A stretch of DNA of 64,000 bases from positions 4,256,001 to 4,320,000 of the forward strand of contig NZ_JBBOSU010000001.1 in assembly GCF_038005225.1 (NCBI RefSeq). Reading direction: 5' to 3'. Position numbers and translations under genes: made by a program. Under the pieces are notes generated by a model, which worked only from the letters and a program-made list of their open reading frames with translations, was not told the DNA's origin and searched no databases. Of this stretch, positions 34,498 to 44,048 are shown one piece after another (position 1 is the first letter of the stretch; every line of letters begins with the position of its first letter). The stretch comes from Solibacillus sp. FSL K6-1523 (GTDB taxonomy: Bacteria > Bacillota > Bacilli > Bacillales_A > Planococcaceae).

Positions 34498-35100
34498 TTA
34501 TTTTTTTGCACGTATGATCCAGTACCCTTTTTTCTTCTCAACAACATCTACTTCTGAAAACATTTCCTCTAAACGATCCACTGTCGATGGCGCACCTTGC
34601 TTTTTCTGAATAACAACCCATAACTCACCATTCTCTACTAGTAACTCATAGGCACCATCATAAAACTTAAAAACGGTATCCTTACCAGCACGAATAGGTG
34701 GATTTGTTAAAATAGCCGCTGCTTTCGTTTCAGCTGGCACAGCACTTAAGCCGTCACTTTCAAAAATACGTACATTTTGAATCCCGTTTAATTGTGCGTT
34801 CTTTTGTGACAACGCAACTGCTCGCGTATTGATATCAACCATCAACACTTCACGCTCTGGATTTACCTTTGCAATCGATAACCCGATTGGTCCATAACCG
34901 CAACCAACATCCAGTATATCTCCTGCAATTTCCGGCAACTCAAAAGCATCTATTAACACACGGGAGCCAAAATCTACTTCGCTTTTGCTAAATACACCTG
35001 CGTCTGTTTCAAACATAAATGTATTTCCTAATAAAGTAAACTTCCATTGGCGTGGTTTACTATCAGTTTGAGGCTTATTGGAATAATAATGTTCAGACAT
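34498..35100 (-). CDS. RsmC-like class I SAM-dependent methyltransferase (YbxB)
   Basis: Probable rRNA guanine-N2 methyltransferase of the RsmC/YbxB family. It is 200 aa. The SAM-binding motif ILDVGCGYGPIGLSIAK lies near 62-78, the acidic motif II LMVDIN near 87-93, and the catalytic TNPPIRAG near 131-138 is the NPPF/Y-like motif of N-methylating enzymes. It sits between rplL and rpoB, the normal site of ybxB in Bacillus. The exact modified base is inferred from family only. Confidence 0.85.
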   Translation of the reverse strand: MSEHYYSNKPQTDSKPRQWKFTLLGNTFMFETDAGVFSKSEVDFGSRVLIDAFELPEIAGDILDVGCGYGPIGLSIAKVNPEREVLMVDINTRAVALSQKNAQLNGIQNVRIFESDGLSAVPAETKAAAILTNPPIRAGKDTVFKFYDGAYELLVENGELWVVIQKKQGAPSTVDRLEEMFSEVDVVEKKKGYWIIRAKK

Positions 35101-35116
35101 ACTACACGCCTCCTAA

Positions 35117-35196
35117 AAATCAATTACACTTCGACGTAATTGCGTCTGGGCTTCAATTTGATTCAGCTAGAGTTTGAAATCCAACTGAATTCAATG
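35117..35196 (+). repeat. Degenerate intergenic repeat, copy A
   Basis: Starts ATCAATTACACTTCGACG and ends near TGAAATCCAACTGAATTC. It aligns with the copy at 46210-46330, differing mainly by transitions and lacking the inner hairpin. The AATTAC/GTAATT ends make a short stem. Confidence 0.5.
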
Positions 35197-35260
35197 TACA
35201 TTTCACATTTATCTAGCAATTACACACGCGGACGATTCATGCAATGTAAATTGAAATAAA

Positions 35261-35294
35261 GAAAAGCTCGCCGCAAAACTGTGACGAGCTTTTC
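35261..35294 (-). terminator. Terminator after rplL
   Basis: Perfect stem GAAAAGCTCG/CGAGCTTTTC with a 14-base loop, between rplL (stop at 35340) and the methyltransferase gene. The tail is T-rich but weak. Confidence 0.75.
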
Positions 35295-35339
35295 TCATGA
35301 AGCTACGCAATATGCCTAGCAACGAAAGTTAAACTAAAA

Positions 35340-35699
35340 TTATTTAACTTCTACTGTAGCGCCAACTTCTTCAAGTTTAGCTTTAACAGCTTCAGCGTCA
35401 TCTTTAGATACGCCTTCTTTAAGAGCTTTAGGAGCGTTGTCAACAACCTCTTTAGCTTCTTTTAGACCTAAACCAGTGATTTCACGAACCACTTTGATTA
35501 CTTTAATTTTTTCTGCGCCAGCTGCTGTTAAGATAACGTCAAACTCAGTTTTCTCTTCTGCTGCTGCTGCACCGCCAGCTACTACAGCTACTGGAGCTGC
35601 TGCTGTTACACCGAATTCTTCTTCGATTGCTTTTACTAAATCGTTTAATTCTAGAACTGTCATAGCTTTGATAGCTTCTAAGATTTGCTCATTGTTCAT
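35340..35699 (-). CDS. rplL: 50S ribosomal protein L7/L12
   Basis: Stalk protein that recruits translational GTPases, present in four to six copies per ribosome. It is 119 aa: N-terminal dimerisation domain ([25 protein letters not shown]), an Ala-rich hinge around 37-50, and the C-terminal factor-binding domain with [21 protein letters not shown]. It is coupled to rplJ upstream. Confidence 0.98.
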   Translation of the reverse strand: MNNEQILEAIKAMTVLELNDLVKAIEEEFGVTAAAPVAVVAGGAAAAEEKTEFDVILTAAGAEKIKVIKVVREITGLGLKEAKEVVDNAPKALKEGVSKDDAEAVKAKLEEVGATVEVK

Positions 35700-35772
35700 T
35701 TTAATTTCCTCCTATGGAATGTTATATGTTTTTTAGGCCGCTAAGCCATTTTTTGAAGTTGAGATGCGAAAA

Positions 35773-36273
35773 TTACGCGCCTTGCTCTTCTTTTTGTTCT
35801 GCAACAGCTTTTGTTGCAAGTGCGAAGTTGCGCACTGGAGCTTGAAGAACAGATAAAAGCATTGATAATAGACCTTCGCGTGATGGAAGTTCTGCAAGAG
35901 CTTTAACGTCTTCAGCAGATGCCACAGTACCTTCGATGATACCAGCTTTAATTTCAAGCGCTTCGTTTTTCTTAGCGAAATCGTTGATGATTTTAGCTGG
36001 AGCTACTACGTCCTCTTTAGAGAATGCGATAGCGTTTGGACCAGTTAAAAATTCATTGATTCCCTCAAGACCAACAGTTTCAGCAGCACGACGAGATAAA
36101 GTATTTTTGTAAACTTTAAACTCAACACCCGCTTCACGTAATTGCTTACGTAATTCAGTTACTTGTGCAACAGTTAAACCACGGTAATCTACAACTACTA
36201 CAGAAGCAGCAGCTGAAAATTTATCAGCGATTTCTTGAACTTGAACTTTTTTAGTTTCGATTGCTTTGCTCAT
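35773..36273 (-). CDS. rplJ: 50S ribosomal protein L10
   Basis: Base of the ribosomal stalk, binding L7/L12 dimers through its C-terminal helix. It is 166 aa: [33 protein letters not shown] and the YKNTLSRRA motif. With L12 it represses its own operon through the leader RNA just upstream, in which a terminator lies 45 bases before the start. Confidence 0.98.
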   Translation of the reverse strand: MSKAIETKKVQVQEIADKFSAAASVVVVDYRGLTVAQVTELRKQLREAGVEFKVYKNTLSRRAAETVGLEGINEFLTGPNAIAFSKEDVVAPAKIINDFAKKNEALEIKAGIIEGTVASAEDVKALAELPSREGLLSMLLSVLQAPVRNFALATKAVAEQKEEQGA

Positions 36274-36309
36274 GATGACACCTCCTATTAGAATGAGTCA
36301 TTTATACCG

Positions 36310-36440
36310 ACAAAGAAAGCCTCTACATCTTAATAGACATAGAGGCAGAAAGTACATCATCTTAAAAAGAATCCGAACTCCTATGTCCTCGGCAGGATCA
36401 TTAAGTGACAAGTCACTCCTACTGTCTACGGTACAAATGG
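36310..36440 (-). ncRNA. L10 leader (rplJL autoregulatory RNA)
   Basis: Minus-strand RNA with the kink-turn-containing L10-binding part (around GTAGGAGTGACTTGTCAC and CCTGCCGAGGACATAGGAG), then a terminator hairpin GCCTCTATGTC/GATGTAGAGGC at 36319-36346 and a short T-rich tail. This is the arrangement of the Firmicute L10 leader. Binding of L10(L12)4 is known to favour the terminator and reduce rplJL expression. Confidence 0.9.
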
Positions 36441-36529
36441 ATGATTCACAACAGCATCCATCTTACCAAGTAAGCGGTGTGTTGTCAATTAATTTAATTT
36501 AAATTAACGGTTTTAATAACCGGAATGAA

Positions 36530-37225
36530 TTATTTAGCTACTGAGCTAGCGTCCACTTTTACAGCAGGACCCATTGTAGTTGTAAGGTTTACAGATTTCA
36601 TGTAAGTACCTTTTGCTGCAGCAGGTTTTGCTTTTTGAACTACGTCAAATACTGCTAAGAAGTTTTCTACTAATTTTTCAGTATCGAAAGAAACTTTACC
36701 GATTGGTGCGTGGATGATACCAGCTTTTTCAGCGCGGTACTCAACTTTACCAGCCTTGATTTCTTCGATTGCTTTTGTTACGTCAAAAGTAACCGTACCT
36801 GTTTTAGGGTTTGGCATTAAACCTTTAGGTCCTAATACACGTCCAAGTTTACCAACTTCACCCATCATGTCAGGAGTTGCTACGATTACATCAAATTCGA
36901 ACCAACCTTGTTGGATCTTTTGGATGAATTCTGCATCGCCTACATAGTCAGCGCCAGCTGCTTCTGCTTCTTTAAGTTTTTCACCTTTAGCGAAAACTAA
37001 TACACGTTGAGTTTTACCAGTACCGTGTGGAAGTACTACTGCACCACGGATTTGTTGGTCGTTTTTACGAGTATCGATACCTAATTTAAATGCTACTTCT
37101 ACAGTTGCATCAAAGTTTACTGTGCTTGTTTTTTGCGCTAAAGCTACTGCTTCTTCTACAGAATATAGAGCTGCGCGGTCGATTAATTTAGCTGCATCTT
37201 GCAGTTTTTTACCTTTTTTAGCCAT
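36530..37225 (-). CDS. rplA: 50S ribosomal protein L1
   Basis: L1 stalk protein that guides E-site tRNA release, also a translational repressor in many bacteria. From the ATG at 37225 ([18 protein letters not shown]) it is 231 aa with AAGGAGG upstream; the longer upstream frame has no similarity. The core motif [15 protein letters not shown] is present. Confidence 0.98.
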   Translation of the reverse strand: MAKKGKKLQDAAKLIDRAALYSVEEAVALAQKTSTVNFDATVEVAFKLGIDTRKNDQQIRGAVVLPHGTGKTQRVLVFAKGEKLKEAEAAGADYVGDAEFIQKIQQGWFEFDVIVATPDMMGEVGKLGRVLGPKGLMPNPKTGTVTFDVTKAIEEIKAGKVEYRAEKAGIIHAPIGKVSFDTEKLVENFLAVFDVVQKAKPAAAKGTYMKSVNLTTTMGPAVKVDASSVAK

Positions 37226-37276
37226 TATAATTTCCTCCTTGATTGTGGTTTTAACGGATTTGACCTCCCACGAATA

Positions 37277-37319
37277 AAGGTTGCGCACTCTTCAATCACT
37301 ATCGGAGCGCCGCAACCTT
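37277..37319 (-). promoter_or_regulatory. Long hairpin between rplK and rplA
   Basis: Arms AAGGTTGCG and CGCAACCTT, extended by GCGCTC/GAGTGCG-like pairing, close a 14-base loop between the two genes of the operon. There is no U-tract, so it is more likely an L1-binding operator or processing site than a terminator. The role is inference. Confidence 0.5.
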
Positions 37320-37357
37320 CTTAAAAAACAAAACATCATCAAGTGTGAAGATGGTTA

Positions 37358-37783
37358 TTAGTCTTCGATAGAAATACCCATGCTTCGTGCAGTACCTTCA
37401 ACCATTAACATAGCAGCTTCAACTGAAGCAGCGTTAAGGTCTGGCATTTTTTGTTCTGCGATTTCGCGAACTTTATCACGTTTAACCGTTGCAACTTTAT
37501 TACGATTTGGTTCACCTGATCCTTTTTGGATTCCAGCTGCTACTTTAAGTAACACTGCTGCGGGTGGAGTTTTAGTAATAAAAGTGAATGAACGGTCTTC
37601 GAATACTGAAATTTCAACCGGAATAATAAGACCAGCTTGATCAGCAGTACGAGCGTTAAATTCTTTACAGAATCCCATGATATTAACACCTGCTTGACCT
37701 AATGCAGGACCAACCGGTGGTGCTGGGTTTGCTTTACCAGCAGGGATTTGAAGTTTTACAACTTTAATAACTTTTTTAGCCAC
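37358..37783 (-). CDS. rplK: 50S ribosomal protein L11
   Basis: Binds the GTPase-associated rRNA and is needed for RelA activation. The GTG at 37783 ([16 protein letters not shown], 141 aa) with AAGGAGGTG upstream gives the family N-terminus and length. N-domain [24 protein letters not shown] and C-domain [18 protein letters not shown] are intact, so thiostrepton-type resistance is not indicated. Confidence 0.97.
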   Translation of the reverse strand: MAKKVIKVVKLQIPAGKANPAPPVGPALGQAGVNIMGFCKEFNARTADQAGLIIPVEISVFEDRSFTFITKTPPAAVLLKVAAGIQKGSGEPNRNKVATVKRDKVREIAEQKMPDLNAASVEAAMLMVEGTARSMGISIED

Positions 37784-37921
37784 GAGACACACCTCCTTAA
37801 GTCCGTGATGTGGTAATTGGGTTGCCCCTCCCACTCAAATATCTGTTCGTCAGCTAACTTGCCGATAACATTAAAACTAAAATGATCACCTATCAAAAAA
37901 ATTGACAGGCTGACCTATGAA

Positions 37922-37950
37922 ATAATAACACTTTTAATTTGCTTAATCAA
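37922..37950 (-). promoter_or_regulatory. rplKA promoter
   Basis: TTGATT (37945-37950), 17-base spacer and TATTAT (37922-37927) on the minus strand, directly downstream of nusG. The leader contains an eight-base CCTGTCAA/TTGATAGG hairpin (about 37896-37917). Confidence 0.7.
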
Positions 37951-37962
37951 GTAATATTAATG

Positions 37963-38502
37963 TTATATTTTTTTAACTTGCGCAAAATCCAGTTCCATTA
38001 CTGTTTCGCGACCGAACATATCAACATGCACTTTTATCTTCGCGTTTTCGACATCTACTTCTTCTACGCGACCTTGGAAATGTGCAAAAGGTCCTTCTAA
38101 TACTTCAACAACTTCACCAACAGTAATGTCAACCTCACCAATTAACGTTTCTGTCATGCCCATTTGTTCAAGTAGACGGTCTGCTTCTTCTGGTAATAAT
38201 GGTGTCGGTTTTACCCCACCACCTGATGAACCGATAAATCCTGTTACACCCGGTGTATTACGCACAACATACCACGCGTCATCCGTCATAATTAACTCTA
38301 CTAGTACGTAACCTGGGAAAACTTTACGCATTACTACTTTTTTCTTACCATCTTCTTTTACATCTGTTTCTTCGTGCTCAGCAACGATCACGCGGAAAAT
38401 TTTATCTTGCATCCCCATTGTTTCAACGCGCTTTTCTAGGTTTGCTTTCACTCGGTTTTCATAACCAGAATAAGTATGAACTACATACCAATTTTTCTCC
38501 AT
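37963..38502 (-). CDS. nusG: Transcription elongation/termination factor NusG
   Basis: Binds the beta' clamp and modulates pausing and Rho activity. It is 179 aa: NGN domain (NWYVVHTYSGYENRVKANLEKR, VFPGYVLVELIM, FIGSSGGGVKPTPL) and a C-terminal KOW domain (GEVVEVLEGPFAHFQGRVEEVD). It lies 278 bases after secE with its own probable promoter, unlike the tight secE-nusG pair in many genomes. Confidence 0.98.
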   Translation of the reverse strand: MEKNWYVVHTYSGYENRVKANLEKRVETMGMQDKIFRVIVAEHEETDVKEDGKKKVVMRKVFPGYVLVELIMTDDAWYVVRNTPGVTGFIGSSGGGVKPTPLLPEEADRLLEQMGMTETLIGEVDITVGEVVEVLEGPFAHFQGRVEEVDVENAKIKVHVDMFGRETVMELDFAQVKKI

Positions 38503-38593
38503 ATAGGTAGGACTAAATCGTCCGTCCCTCCTTTACATAAAAATGTGTTAGGCATTTTACTCCCTATGCACAAAAATTCATCATTCTATATCA

Positions 38594-38599
38594 ATTATA
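38594..38599 (-). promoter_or_regulatory. Probable -10 box of nusG
   Basis: A perfect TATAAT on the minus strand about 95 bases upstream of the nusG start and after the secE terminator. The -35 element is weak, so the call rests on the -10 and on the need for a promoter here. Confidence 0.5.
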
Positions 38600-38724
38600 C
38601 GACAGCATAATTGTGTCCTTTTTGCGACTATTTAAAAACTCGCAAAACAGCAAATCAAAATCTGCATTCACCTCACCATCTATTAGATGCGGGAGATGAA
38701 TACCAAAAGAAGTTAAAGCAAATG

Positions 38725-38753
38725 AAAAAACCCGTTATATAATATGGACGGGC
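38725..38753 (-). terminator. Terminator after secE
   Basis: Stem CCCGT/ACGGG followed by TTTTTT on the minus strand, about 30 bases after the secE stop. Confidence 0.8.
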
Positions 38754-38780
38754 TATTTCGAAATATTAACATGATACAAC

Positions 38781-38966
38781 TTATAAAGACAAGAACCAAC
38801 GGAATAATTCTGAGAATCCTAAATCTACTACTGTAAAGAATAACGCCATAACGATAACCGTTGAAATAACTACTACCGTATACTTTGTTAGCTCTTTACT
38901 TTTCGGCCAGCTTGTTTTACGCATTTCTGAACCGACTTCTTGTAAAAAGTTTGTCACTTTACTCAT
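38781..38966 (-). CDS. secE: Preprotein translocase subunit SecE
   Basis: Small single-helix clamp of the Sec translocon, partner of SecY (1036-2331). It is 61 aa: conserved amphipathic EVGSEMRKTSWPKSKEL then one membrane helix (VVVISTVIVMALFFTVVDLGF). It lies between rpmG and nusG. Confidence 0.96.
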   Translation of the reverse strand: MSKVTNFLQEVGSEMRKTSWPKSKELTKYTVVVISTVIVMALFFTVVDLGFSELFRWFLSL

Positions 38967-39007
38967 CTTAGCCTAACCTCCGAACAACTTGTTTATCTAT
39001 GCTTCAT

Positions 39008-39154
39008 CTATAACGTTTGTTTATGCACTGTATGTTCATTGCAATGCGAGCAAAATTTCTTTAATTCAAGACGCTCTGTTGTACCTTCTTTTCCAGGTAC
39101 ATTGTAATTTCTTGAACCGCATTTCTCACAACTTAAAACGATCTTTTTCGCCAT
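39008..39154 (-). CDS. rpmG: 50S ribosomal protein L33
   Basis: Small 48 aa large-subunit protein, [19 protein letters not shown] onward, ending VHKQTL. The zinc-binding C9, C12, C35 and C38 are all present, so this is the zinc (C+) type. GGTGATCG precedes the ATG. Located between sigH and secE as in Bacillus. Confidence 0.95.
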   Translation of the reverse strand: MAKKIVLSCEKCGSRNYNVPGKEGTTERLELKKFCSHCNEHTVHKQTL

Positions 39155-39232
39155 TAACGATCACCTTTTCGGCAGTTTGTCTTTTAAAGACTAACACCTA
39201 AGTTTCTTGCTGTCAACACGCGTCAATACTCA

Positions 39233-39880
39233 TTAAGTCATTTCTTTTAACTCAATATGACGCTCTAATTTACGCTTCACACGCTGTAATGCATTATCAA
39301 TTGACTTCACATGTCGATTCAATTCTTCTGAAATCTCATTATATGATTGTCCTTCTAGATAACGTATCAACACTTGCTGCTCCAATTCACTTAAAACTTC
39401 ACCCATTTTTTTCTCAAGATGACTATAATCTTCGCGATTAATCATTAAATGCTCAGGGTCCTCCGAGATTGGGCTCGTAATAACATCCATCAATGTACGC
39501 TCCGATTCTTCATCGTAAATCGGCTTGTCTAATGAAATATATGAATTGAGCGGAATATGCTTTTGGCGTGTTGCCGTTTTAATTGCGGTAATAATTTGTC
39601 TCGTAATACATAATTCTGCAAATGCACGGAACGACGCAAGTTTATCCTCCTTAAAGTCACGGATCGCCTTATATAAGCCGATCATTCCTTCTTGGATGAT
39701 ATCTTCCTTATCCGCACCAATTAAAAAATAAGATCTCGCTTTTGCTTTCACAAAAAGCCGATATTTCGAAATTAAAAAATCTAACGCATCAGAATTGCCT
39801 AGATGCACTTGTCCAACAATGGCTTCATCTGTTAATTGTTCAAACTGCTGTATGACTTGAATCTTTTCACTTTTAAGCAA
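39233..39880 (-). CDS. sigH: RNA polymerase sigma factor SigH
   Basis: Sigma-70 family factor for transition-phase and early sporulation genes. It is about 215 aa: region 2 (LDFLISKYRLFVKAKARSYFLIGAD, EDIIQEGMIGLYKAIRDFKED), the very conserved ITRQIITAIKTATRQKHIPLNSY, and region 4 (EQQVLIRYLEGQSYNEISEELN). The ribosome-binding site GAGGTGAT spaces best with a TTG at 39880; ATG at 39886 and GTG at 39889 are in frame but very close to it. Its presence implies sporulation ancestry. Confidence 0.95.
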   Translation of the reverse strand: MLKSEKIQVIQQFEQLTDEAIVGQVHLGNSDALDFLISKYRLFVKAKARSYFLIGADKEDIIQEGMIGLYKAIRDFKEDKLASFRAFAELCITRQIITAIKTATRQKHIPLNSYISLDKPIYDEESERTLMDVITSPISEDPEHLMINREDYSHLEKKMGEVLSELEQQVLIRYLEGQSYNEISEELNRHVKSIDNALQRVKRKLERHIELKEMT

Positions 39881-39949
39881 TGACATCACCTCAGCTACGC
39901 TAGAATCATTAGGAACAGTATAACTTAACTGGAATTTATGGGCAAACTA

Positions 39950-40462
39950 TTACTTGAGACCTCTACGCCACTTTTCAAATTGTAACTCTACATCTTTTGA
40001 CAGTTTAATCCTAGAGGCTGGCATATCTTCTTGCGTTTCTTTTACTTTTGTCGAAATTTTTGATTGGATGATTTGCATTTCTATTTCAAATTCACGTGCA
40101 GATTTACGTAATGCGCCATGCCCAAATACAACATTTTGCTCGGTCATATCTGAAGTCGCAACATGAATTTGAATTTTTCTTCCTTTTAGCTCAGTCGATA
40201 ACTTTTCAATACGTTCGTCAGCTGTTTCATTTTTACGTGTGTAAATCACTTCCACAGCATGTCGTACGTATAACTGTTCAGTGCCTGGAACGAGATGTGC
40301 ATCGAATACAACAATTACGCGCCAGCCCGTGTGTGCTTTATACTCTGCCATACGTTCAACTAAACGATTACGAGCATCCTCAAAATGCGGCTCACGTAAC
40401 GGACGTAACTCACTCCACGCACCAATCATATTATAGCCGTCTACTAGCAATATATTTTGCAT
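39950..40462 (-). CDS. rae1: Ribosome-associated mRNA endonuclease Rae1 (YacP), NYN domain
   Basis: Ribosome-dependent endoribonuclease that cuts mRNA in the A site, per the Bacillus protein. It is 170 aa with the NYN/PIN-like core: ILLVDGYNMIGAW at the start, VIVVFDAHLVPG, YTRKNETADERIEKL and VATSDMTEQNVVFGHGALRKSA with the conserved acidic residues. It lies four bases after rlmB, in the same operon order as Bacillus. Confidence 0.92.
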   Translation of the reverse strand: MQNILLVDGYNMIGAWSELRPLREPHFEDARNRLVERMAEYKAHTGWRVIVVFDAHLVPGTEQLYVRHAVEVIYTRKNETADERIEKLSTELKGRKIQIHVATSDMTEQNVVFGHGALRKSAREFEIEMQIIQSKISTKVKETQEDMPASRIKLSKDVELQFEKWRRGLK

Positions 40463-40466
40463 CGCC

Positions 40467-41219
40467 TCATCCGTTAACTTCTTGTCGCTTGCGGTACACT
40501 TCGTACATAAGTAATGCCGCTGCTACAGAAGCATTTAAAGATGTTACATGTCCAATCATTGGTAAGTGGTATAAAAAATCACATTTATCTTTTAATAGAC
40601 GGCTCATCCCTTTTCCTTCACTACCAATAATTAATGCAAGCGGTAATGTGGCATCCATTTTTCGATAATCTGCTGAACCTTTTGCATCGGTTCCAGCAAT
40701 CCATATGCCACGATCTTTTAATTCATCTATCGTTTGCGCTAAATTTGTAACACGCACAACTGGAACATGCTCAATAGCGCCCGTTGAAGCTTTTGCAACG
40801 ACCGCTGTTAAACCAACCGCGCGACGTTTCGGTATAATGATGCCGTGCACGCCAATTGCATCAGCCGTACGCATAATTGACCCTAAATTATGTGGATCCT
40901 CTAATTCATCCAATATGATAAAGAACGGATCTTCTTTTTTTGCCTGCGCAGCATTGAATAAATCATCTAGTTCTGCATAATCATAAGCAGCAACCGATGC
41001 CACCACACCTTGGTGATTTGCATCGGTTAATTGATCCACCTTTTTCTTTGGTACGAATTGTACTAAAACTCCGCGCTCTCGTGCTAAGTCAAGCAATTCA
41101 TTAATACCTGTCTTCTTTACACCTTCTGCAACCCAAATTTTATTCATTTCGCGACCCGAACGTAATGCTTCTAGTATCGGATTCTTTCCTGCAATCATTT
41201 CTCCGGTTTGTTCCGTCAT
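40467..41219 (-). CDS. rlmB: 23S rRNA (guanosine-2'-O-)-methyltransferase RlmB
   Basis: SPOUT-class methyltransferase for G2251 of 23S rRNA. It is 250 aa: N-terminal L30e-like substrate-binding domain (IAGKNPILEALRSGREMNKIWV) and C-terminal SPOUT knot with motif 1 DPHNLGSIMRTADAIGVHGIIIP, motif 2 ALIIGSEGKGMSRLLKDKCD and motif 3 LNASVAAALLMYEV. It is adjacent to mrnC. Confidence 0.94.
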   Translation of the reverse strand: MTEQTGEMIAGKNPILEALRSGREMNKIWVAEGVKKTGINELLDLARERGVLVQFVPKKKVDQLTDANHQGVVASVAAYDYAELDDLFNAAQAKKEDPFFIILDELEDPHNLGSIMRTADAIGVHGIIIPKRRAVGLTAVVAKASTGAIEHVPVVRVTNLAQTIDELKDRGIWIAGTDAKGSADYRKMDATLPLALIIGSEGKGMSRLLKDKCDFLYHLPMIGHVTSLNASVAAALLMYEVYRKRQEVNG

Positions 41220-41220
41220 G

Positions 41221-41637
41221 TTACGACACTCCTTTTGACTGTTCTACGATTTGAATTGCGTAGTCAATAATTTCATTGGCACGATCATGCTGTTTACTTA
41301 AATAAAGACTACCTAGTACCGCTTCAAAACCAGAACTATTTCGGTAAGTGCGAACATCGGTATTTTTCGGAATGGAGCCAGATTTGGCATTGCGCCCTCT
41401 GCGAAATACCGCTTGCTCTTCTTCTGTTAAGAAATTTTCTTCAATCATACGGTAAACAATCATTGACTGCGCTTTCGCTGAAACATATTTCGTTGCCTCT
41501 TTATGCAACGTATTTGGTTTTACTTTGCCTAGTAATAGTAAATGCTCTCGAATTCTTTGCTCTAGCACGGCATCGCCCATATAGGCTAACGCTAAAGCAT
41601 TTAGTTGTTTTACATCCTGCTGTGTTAAATTATGCAT
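41221..41637 (-). CDS. mrnC: Mini-ribonuclease III
   Basis: Dimeric RNase III without a dsRNA-binding domain; in Bacillus it matures 23S rRNA ends. It is 138 aa: [22 protein letters not shown] holds the catalytic Asp, and [35 protein letters not shown] the second acidic cluster. Its ATG directly follows the cysS stop (TAA-ATG), so it is translationally coupled. Confidence 0.95.
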   Translation of the reverse strand: MHNLTQQDVKQLNALALAYMGDAVLEQRIREHLLLLGKVKPNTLHKEATKYVSAKAQSMIVYRMIEENFLTEEEQAVFRRGRNAKSGSIPKNTDVRTYRNSSGFEAVLGSLYLSKQHDRANEIIDYAIQIVEQSKGVS

Positions 41638-43047
41638 TTACTGACCTCGTTTCCAGCGCGTCCCTTGACGAGTGTCTTCTAAAACAATATCCATGCTAAG
41701 CAACTGATCGCGAATTTCATCAGAGCGTGCAAAGTCTCGGTTTTTACGTGCTGCAATACGCTCTTCTAATAACGCTTCGATTTCTTCATCAAGTAAGCCT
41801 GCTTCTACTTTCACTTGAATACCTAATACGTCCCCGATAATTGTAAACGTATCTAAAATCGCTTGTAGTACTTTTGAATCTGTGTTTGTTTCGTTTAAAT
41901 AAACATTTGCAATACGTGATAATTCAAATAAAGCCGAAATCGCATTAGCCGTATTGAAATCATCATTCATCGCTTCTTCAAAATTCGTTTTCACTTGTGC
42001 AATTTCCCCAAGCCACTGTTCACTTTCCTCTGCAAGTCCCGCCGTTGCTGTTAAGCGATGTTCAACATTGGCATAAGCTGTACGAATGCGCTCTAAGCCG
42101 TTTTTCGCTGCTTCTACTAAATCTTGCGCAAAGTTAATCGGATGACGGTAATGAACAGATAGCATGAAGAATCGCAATACTTGCGGGTCGATTTGTTGAC
42201 GAATATCATGAACTAAAATAAAGTTCCCTAATGATTTCGACATTTTTTCGTTATCAATATTGATATACCCGTTATGCATCCAATAGTTCGCAAATGTTTT
42301 ATCGTTATGCGCTTCAGATTGCGCAATTTCATTTTCATGATGAGGGAATGTTAAATCTTGCCCACCTGCATGAATATCAATTGTATCGCCCAAATGTTCA
42401 CGCGCCATTACTGAACATTCAATATGCCAGCCTGGTCGCCCCTCGCCCCATGGAGATTCCCATTTCACTTCGCCTGGTTTTGCTGCTTTCCAAAGAGCAA
42501 AATCTAGCGGATCTTCTTTCTTTTCACCCGTTTCGATACGCGCACCTATTTTTAAATCATCTACAGATTGATGTGATAGTTTTCCGTAGCCATCAAATTT
42601 ACGCGTACGGTAATATACATCTCCTTGTGATTCATAAGCATAATCTTTATCAATTAATACTTTGATAAATTCAATAATGTCTTCCATATGCTCCGTTACA
42701 CGAGGATGGGCATCTGCCTTTTCGCATCCTAATGCCGTAATATCTTCAAAATACGCTGCAATAAAGCGCTCTGTTAAAGCAGTTGTTTCCTCGCCTAATT
42801 CATTGGCTGCTTTAATAATTTTATCGTCAACGTCGGTAAAGTTCGAAACAAACTTCACATCATAACCTGCATATTGGAAATAACGGCGAACTGTATCATA
42901 AACAATTACAGGACGTGAATTTCCAATATGAATATAGTTATAAACCGTTGGACCACAAACATACATTTTTACCTTCCCTTCCTCAATTGGATGAAAGGTT
43001 TCTTTTTGTCTTGTAAGCGAGTTAAAAATCTGAATCGTCATTGTCAT
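41638..43047 (-). CDS. cysS: Cysteinyl-tRNA synthetase
   Basis: Class I synthetase charging tRNA-Cys. It is 469 aa: zinc ligand C31 in [17 protein letters not shown] (with the HIGN motif at 40-43), further zinc ligands in [34 protein letters not shown], and the KMSKS loop ([11 protein letters not shown]) near 270. It overlaps cysE by four bases and is controlled by the T-box ahead of cysE. Confidence 0.98.
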   Translation of the reverse strand: MTMTIQIFNSLTRQKETFHPIEEGKVKMYVCGPTVYNYIHIGNSRPVIVYDTVRRYFQYAGYDVKFVSNFTDVDDKIIKAANELGEETTALTERFIAAYFEDITALGCEKADAHPRVTEHMEDIIEFIKVLIDKDYAYESQGDVYYRTRKFDGYGKLSHQSVDDLKIGARIETGEKKEDPLDFALWKAAKPGEVKWESPWGEGRPGWHIECSVMAREHLGDTIDIHAGGQDLTFPHHENEIAQSEAHNDKTFANYWMHNGYINIDNEKMSKSLGNFILVHDIRQQIDPQVLRFFMLSVHYRHPINFAQDLVEAAKNGLERIRTAYANVEHRLTATAGLAEESEQWLGEIAQVKTNFEEAMNDDFNTANAISALFELSRIANVYLNETNTDSKVLQAILDTFTIIGDVLGIQVKVEAGLLDEEIEALLEERIAARKNRDFARSDEIRDQLLSMDIVLEDTRQGTRWKRGQ

Positions 43048-43688
43048 TGCTCCTTTTTCAAATTAGAAATTTCTAGTTGTAGTTTTTGGATTGTTTTCTC
43101 TAATGAATCACAACGATCTCCAACAGGGTCCGGGATATTTTGGTGATCTAACTTCTTCGCTCCTGTACGAACACCATCAATCATAACGACTTTCCCAGGA
43201 ATCCCTACGACTGTTGCATTTGGCGGAACTTCTTTTAATACAACGGAGCCTGCACCAATTTTACTATTTTCACCGACTGTAATCGAGCCCAACACTTTTG
43301 CACCGGTTGCTACTAGCACACCATCTTCTAATGTGGGGTGACGTTTTCCTTTTTCTTTCCCTGTACCGCCTAGTGTTACGCCTTGATAAATCGTTACGTC
43401 ATTCCCTATTTCACATGTCTCGCCCACGACGACACCCATTCCGTGGTCAATAAAGAAACGACGGCCTATTTTTGCACCTGGATGAATTTCGATTCCTGTA
43501 AAGAATCGGCTCACTTGCGAAATGACACGAGCAAAAAAGAATAACTTTCTTTTGAAAAACCAATGTGCAATACGATGTGACCAAATCGCATGCAAACCGG
43601 AGTACGTTAAAACAACCTCAAACACGCTTCGTGCTGCTGGATCATTCTCAAAAATATTATCAATATCTTCTTTAATTCTTTTAAACAT
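43044..43688 (-). CDS. cysE: Serine O-acetyltransferase
   Basis: Makes O-acetylserine, the precursor of cysteine. It is 214 aa: helical N-terminal domain with [13 protein letters not shown], then the left-handed beta-helix hexapeptide repeats ([48 protein letters not shown]) ending with IPGKVV. It is first in the cysES pair, directly after the T-box. Confidence 0.96.
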   Translation of the reverse strand: MFKRIKEDIDNIFENDPAARSVFEVVLTYSGLHAIWSHRIAHWFFKRKLFFFARVISQVSRFFTGIEIHPGAKIGRRFFIDHGMGVVVGETCEIGNDVTIYQGVTLGGTGKEKGKRHPTLEDGVLVATGAKVLGSITVGENSKIGAGSVVLKEVPPNATVVGIPGKVVMIDGVRTGAKKLDHQNIPDPVGDRCDSLEKTIQKLQLEISNLKKEQ

Positions 43689-43732
43689 GCCAATCCCTCC
43701 CCTTTTTCTTAAACCTTGTTTTCTTAGCCACT

Positions 43733-43776
43733 AAAAAAAGCGCCTCCATCACCTGAAATAGGTGACAGAGACGCTT
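43733..43776 (-). terminator. T-box attenuator terminator
   Basis: Strong stem AAGCGTCTCTGTCACC pairing with GGTGATGGAGGCGCTT and a TTTTTTT tail on the minus strand; mutually exclusive with the antiterminator formed by the upstream T-box sequence. Confidence 0.9.
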
Positions 43777-43985
43777 GTATCGCGCGGTTCCACTCTGGTT
43801 GAAGAGGCACATAGACTCTTCCGCTTAAAATTGCCCGATAACGTGGACAAAGCGATTTAGCCTACTACAACGTTCAACTAAATACTCGAAGGTGCATTTC
43901 GGTTTTGCCCTGACCTAGATCACTTTCAGCCGGTGATGATCCTCTCTAAAAGGCGTGCGCCACGTACTTCTCCTTCTCAACGCGT
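43733..43985 (-). ncRNA. T-box riboswitch, predicted specificity tRNA-Cys
   Basis: About 250 bases of leader RNA before cysE. The T-box motif GAGTGGAACCGCGCG is at 43781-43795 on the minus strand. The specifier loop reads GAAATGCACC (43891-43900), putting codon TGC at 43894-43896, so uncharged tRNA-Cys should trigger antitermination. This fits the downstream genes, one making cysteine and one charging tRNA-Cys. Confidence 0.92.
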
Positions 43986-44048
43986 TCTAATATGTGTAAT
44001 GTAAATTCATTTTACATTTATTTTATGAAAAATCAATGTTTTTGATTA

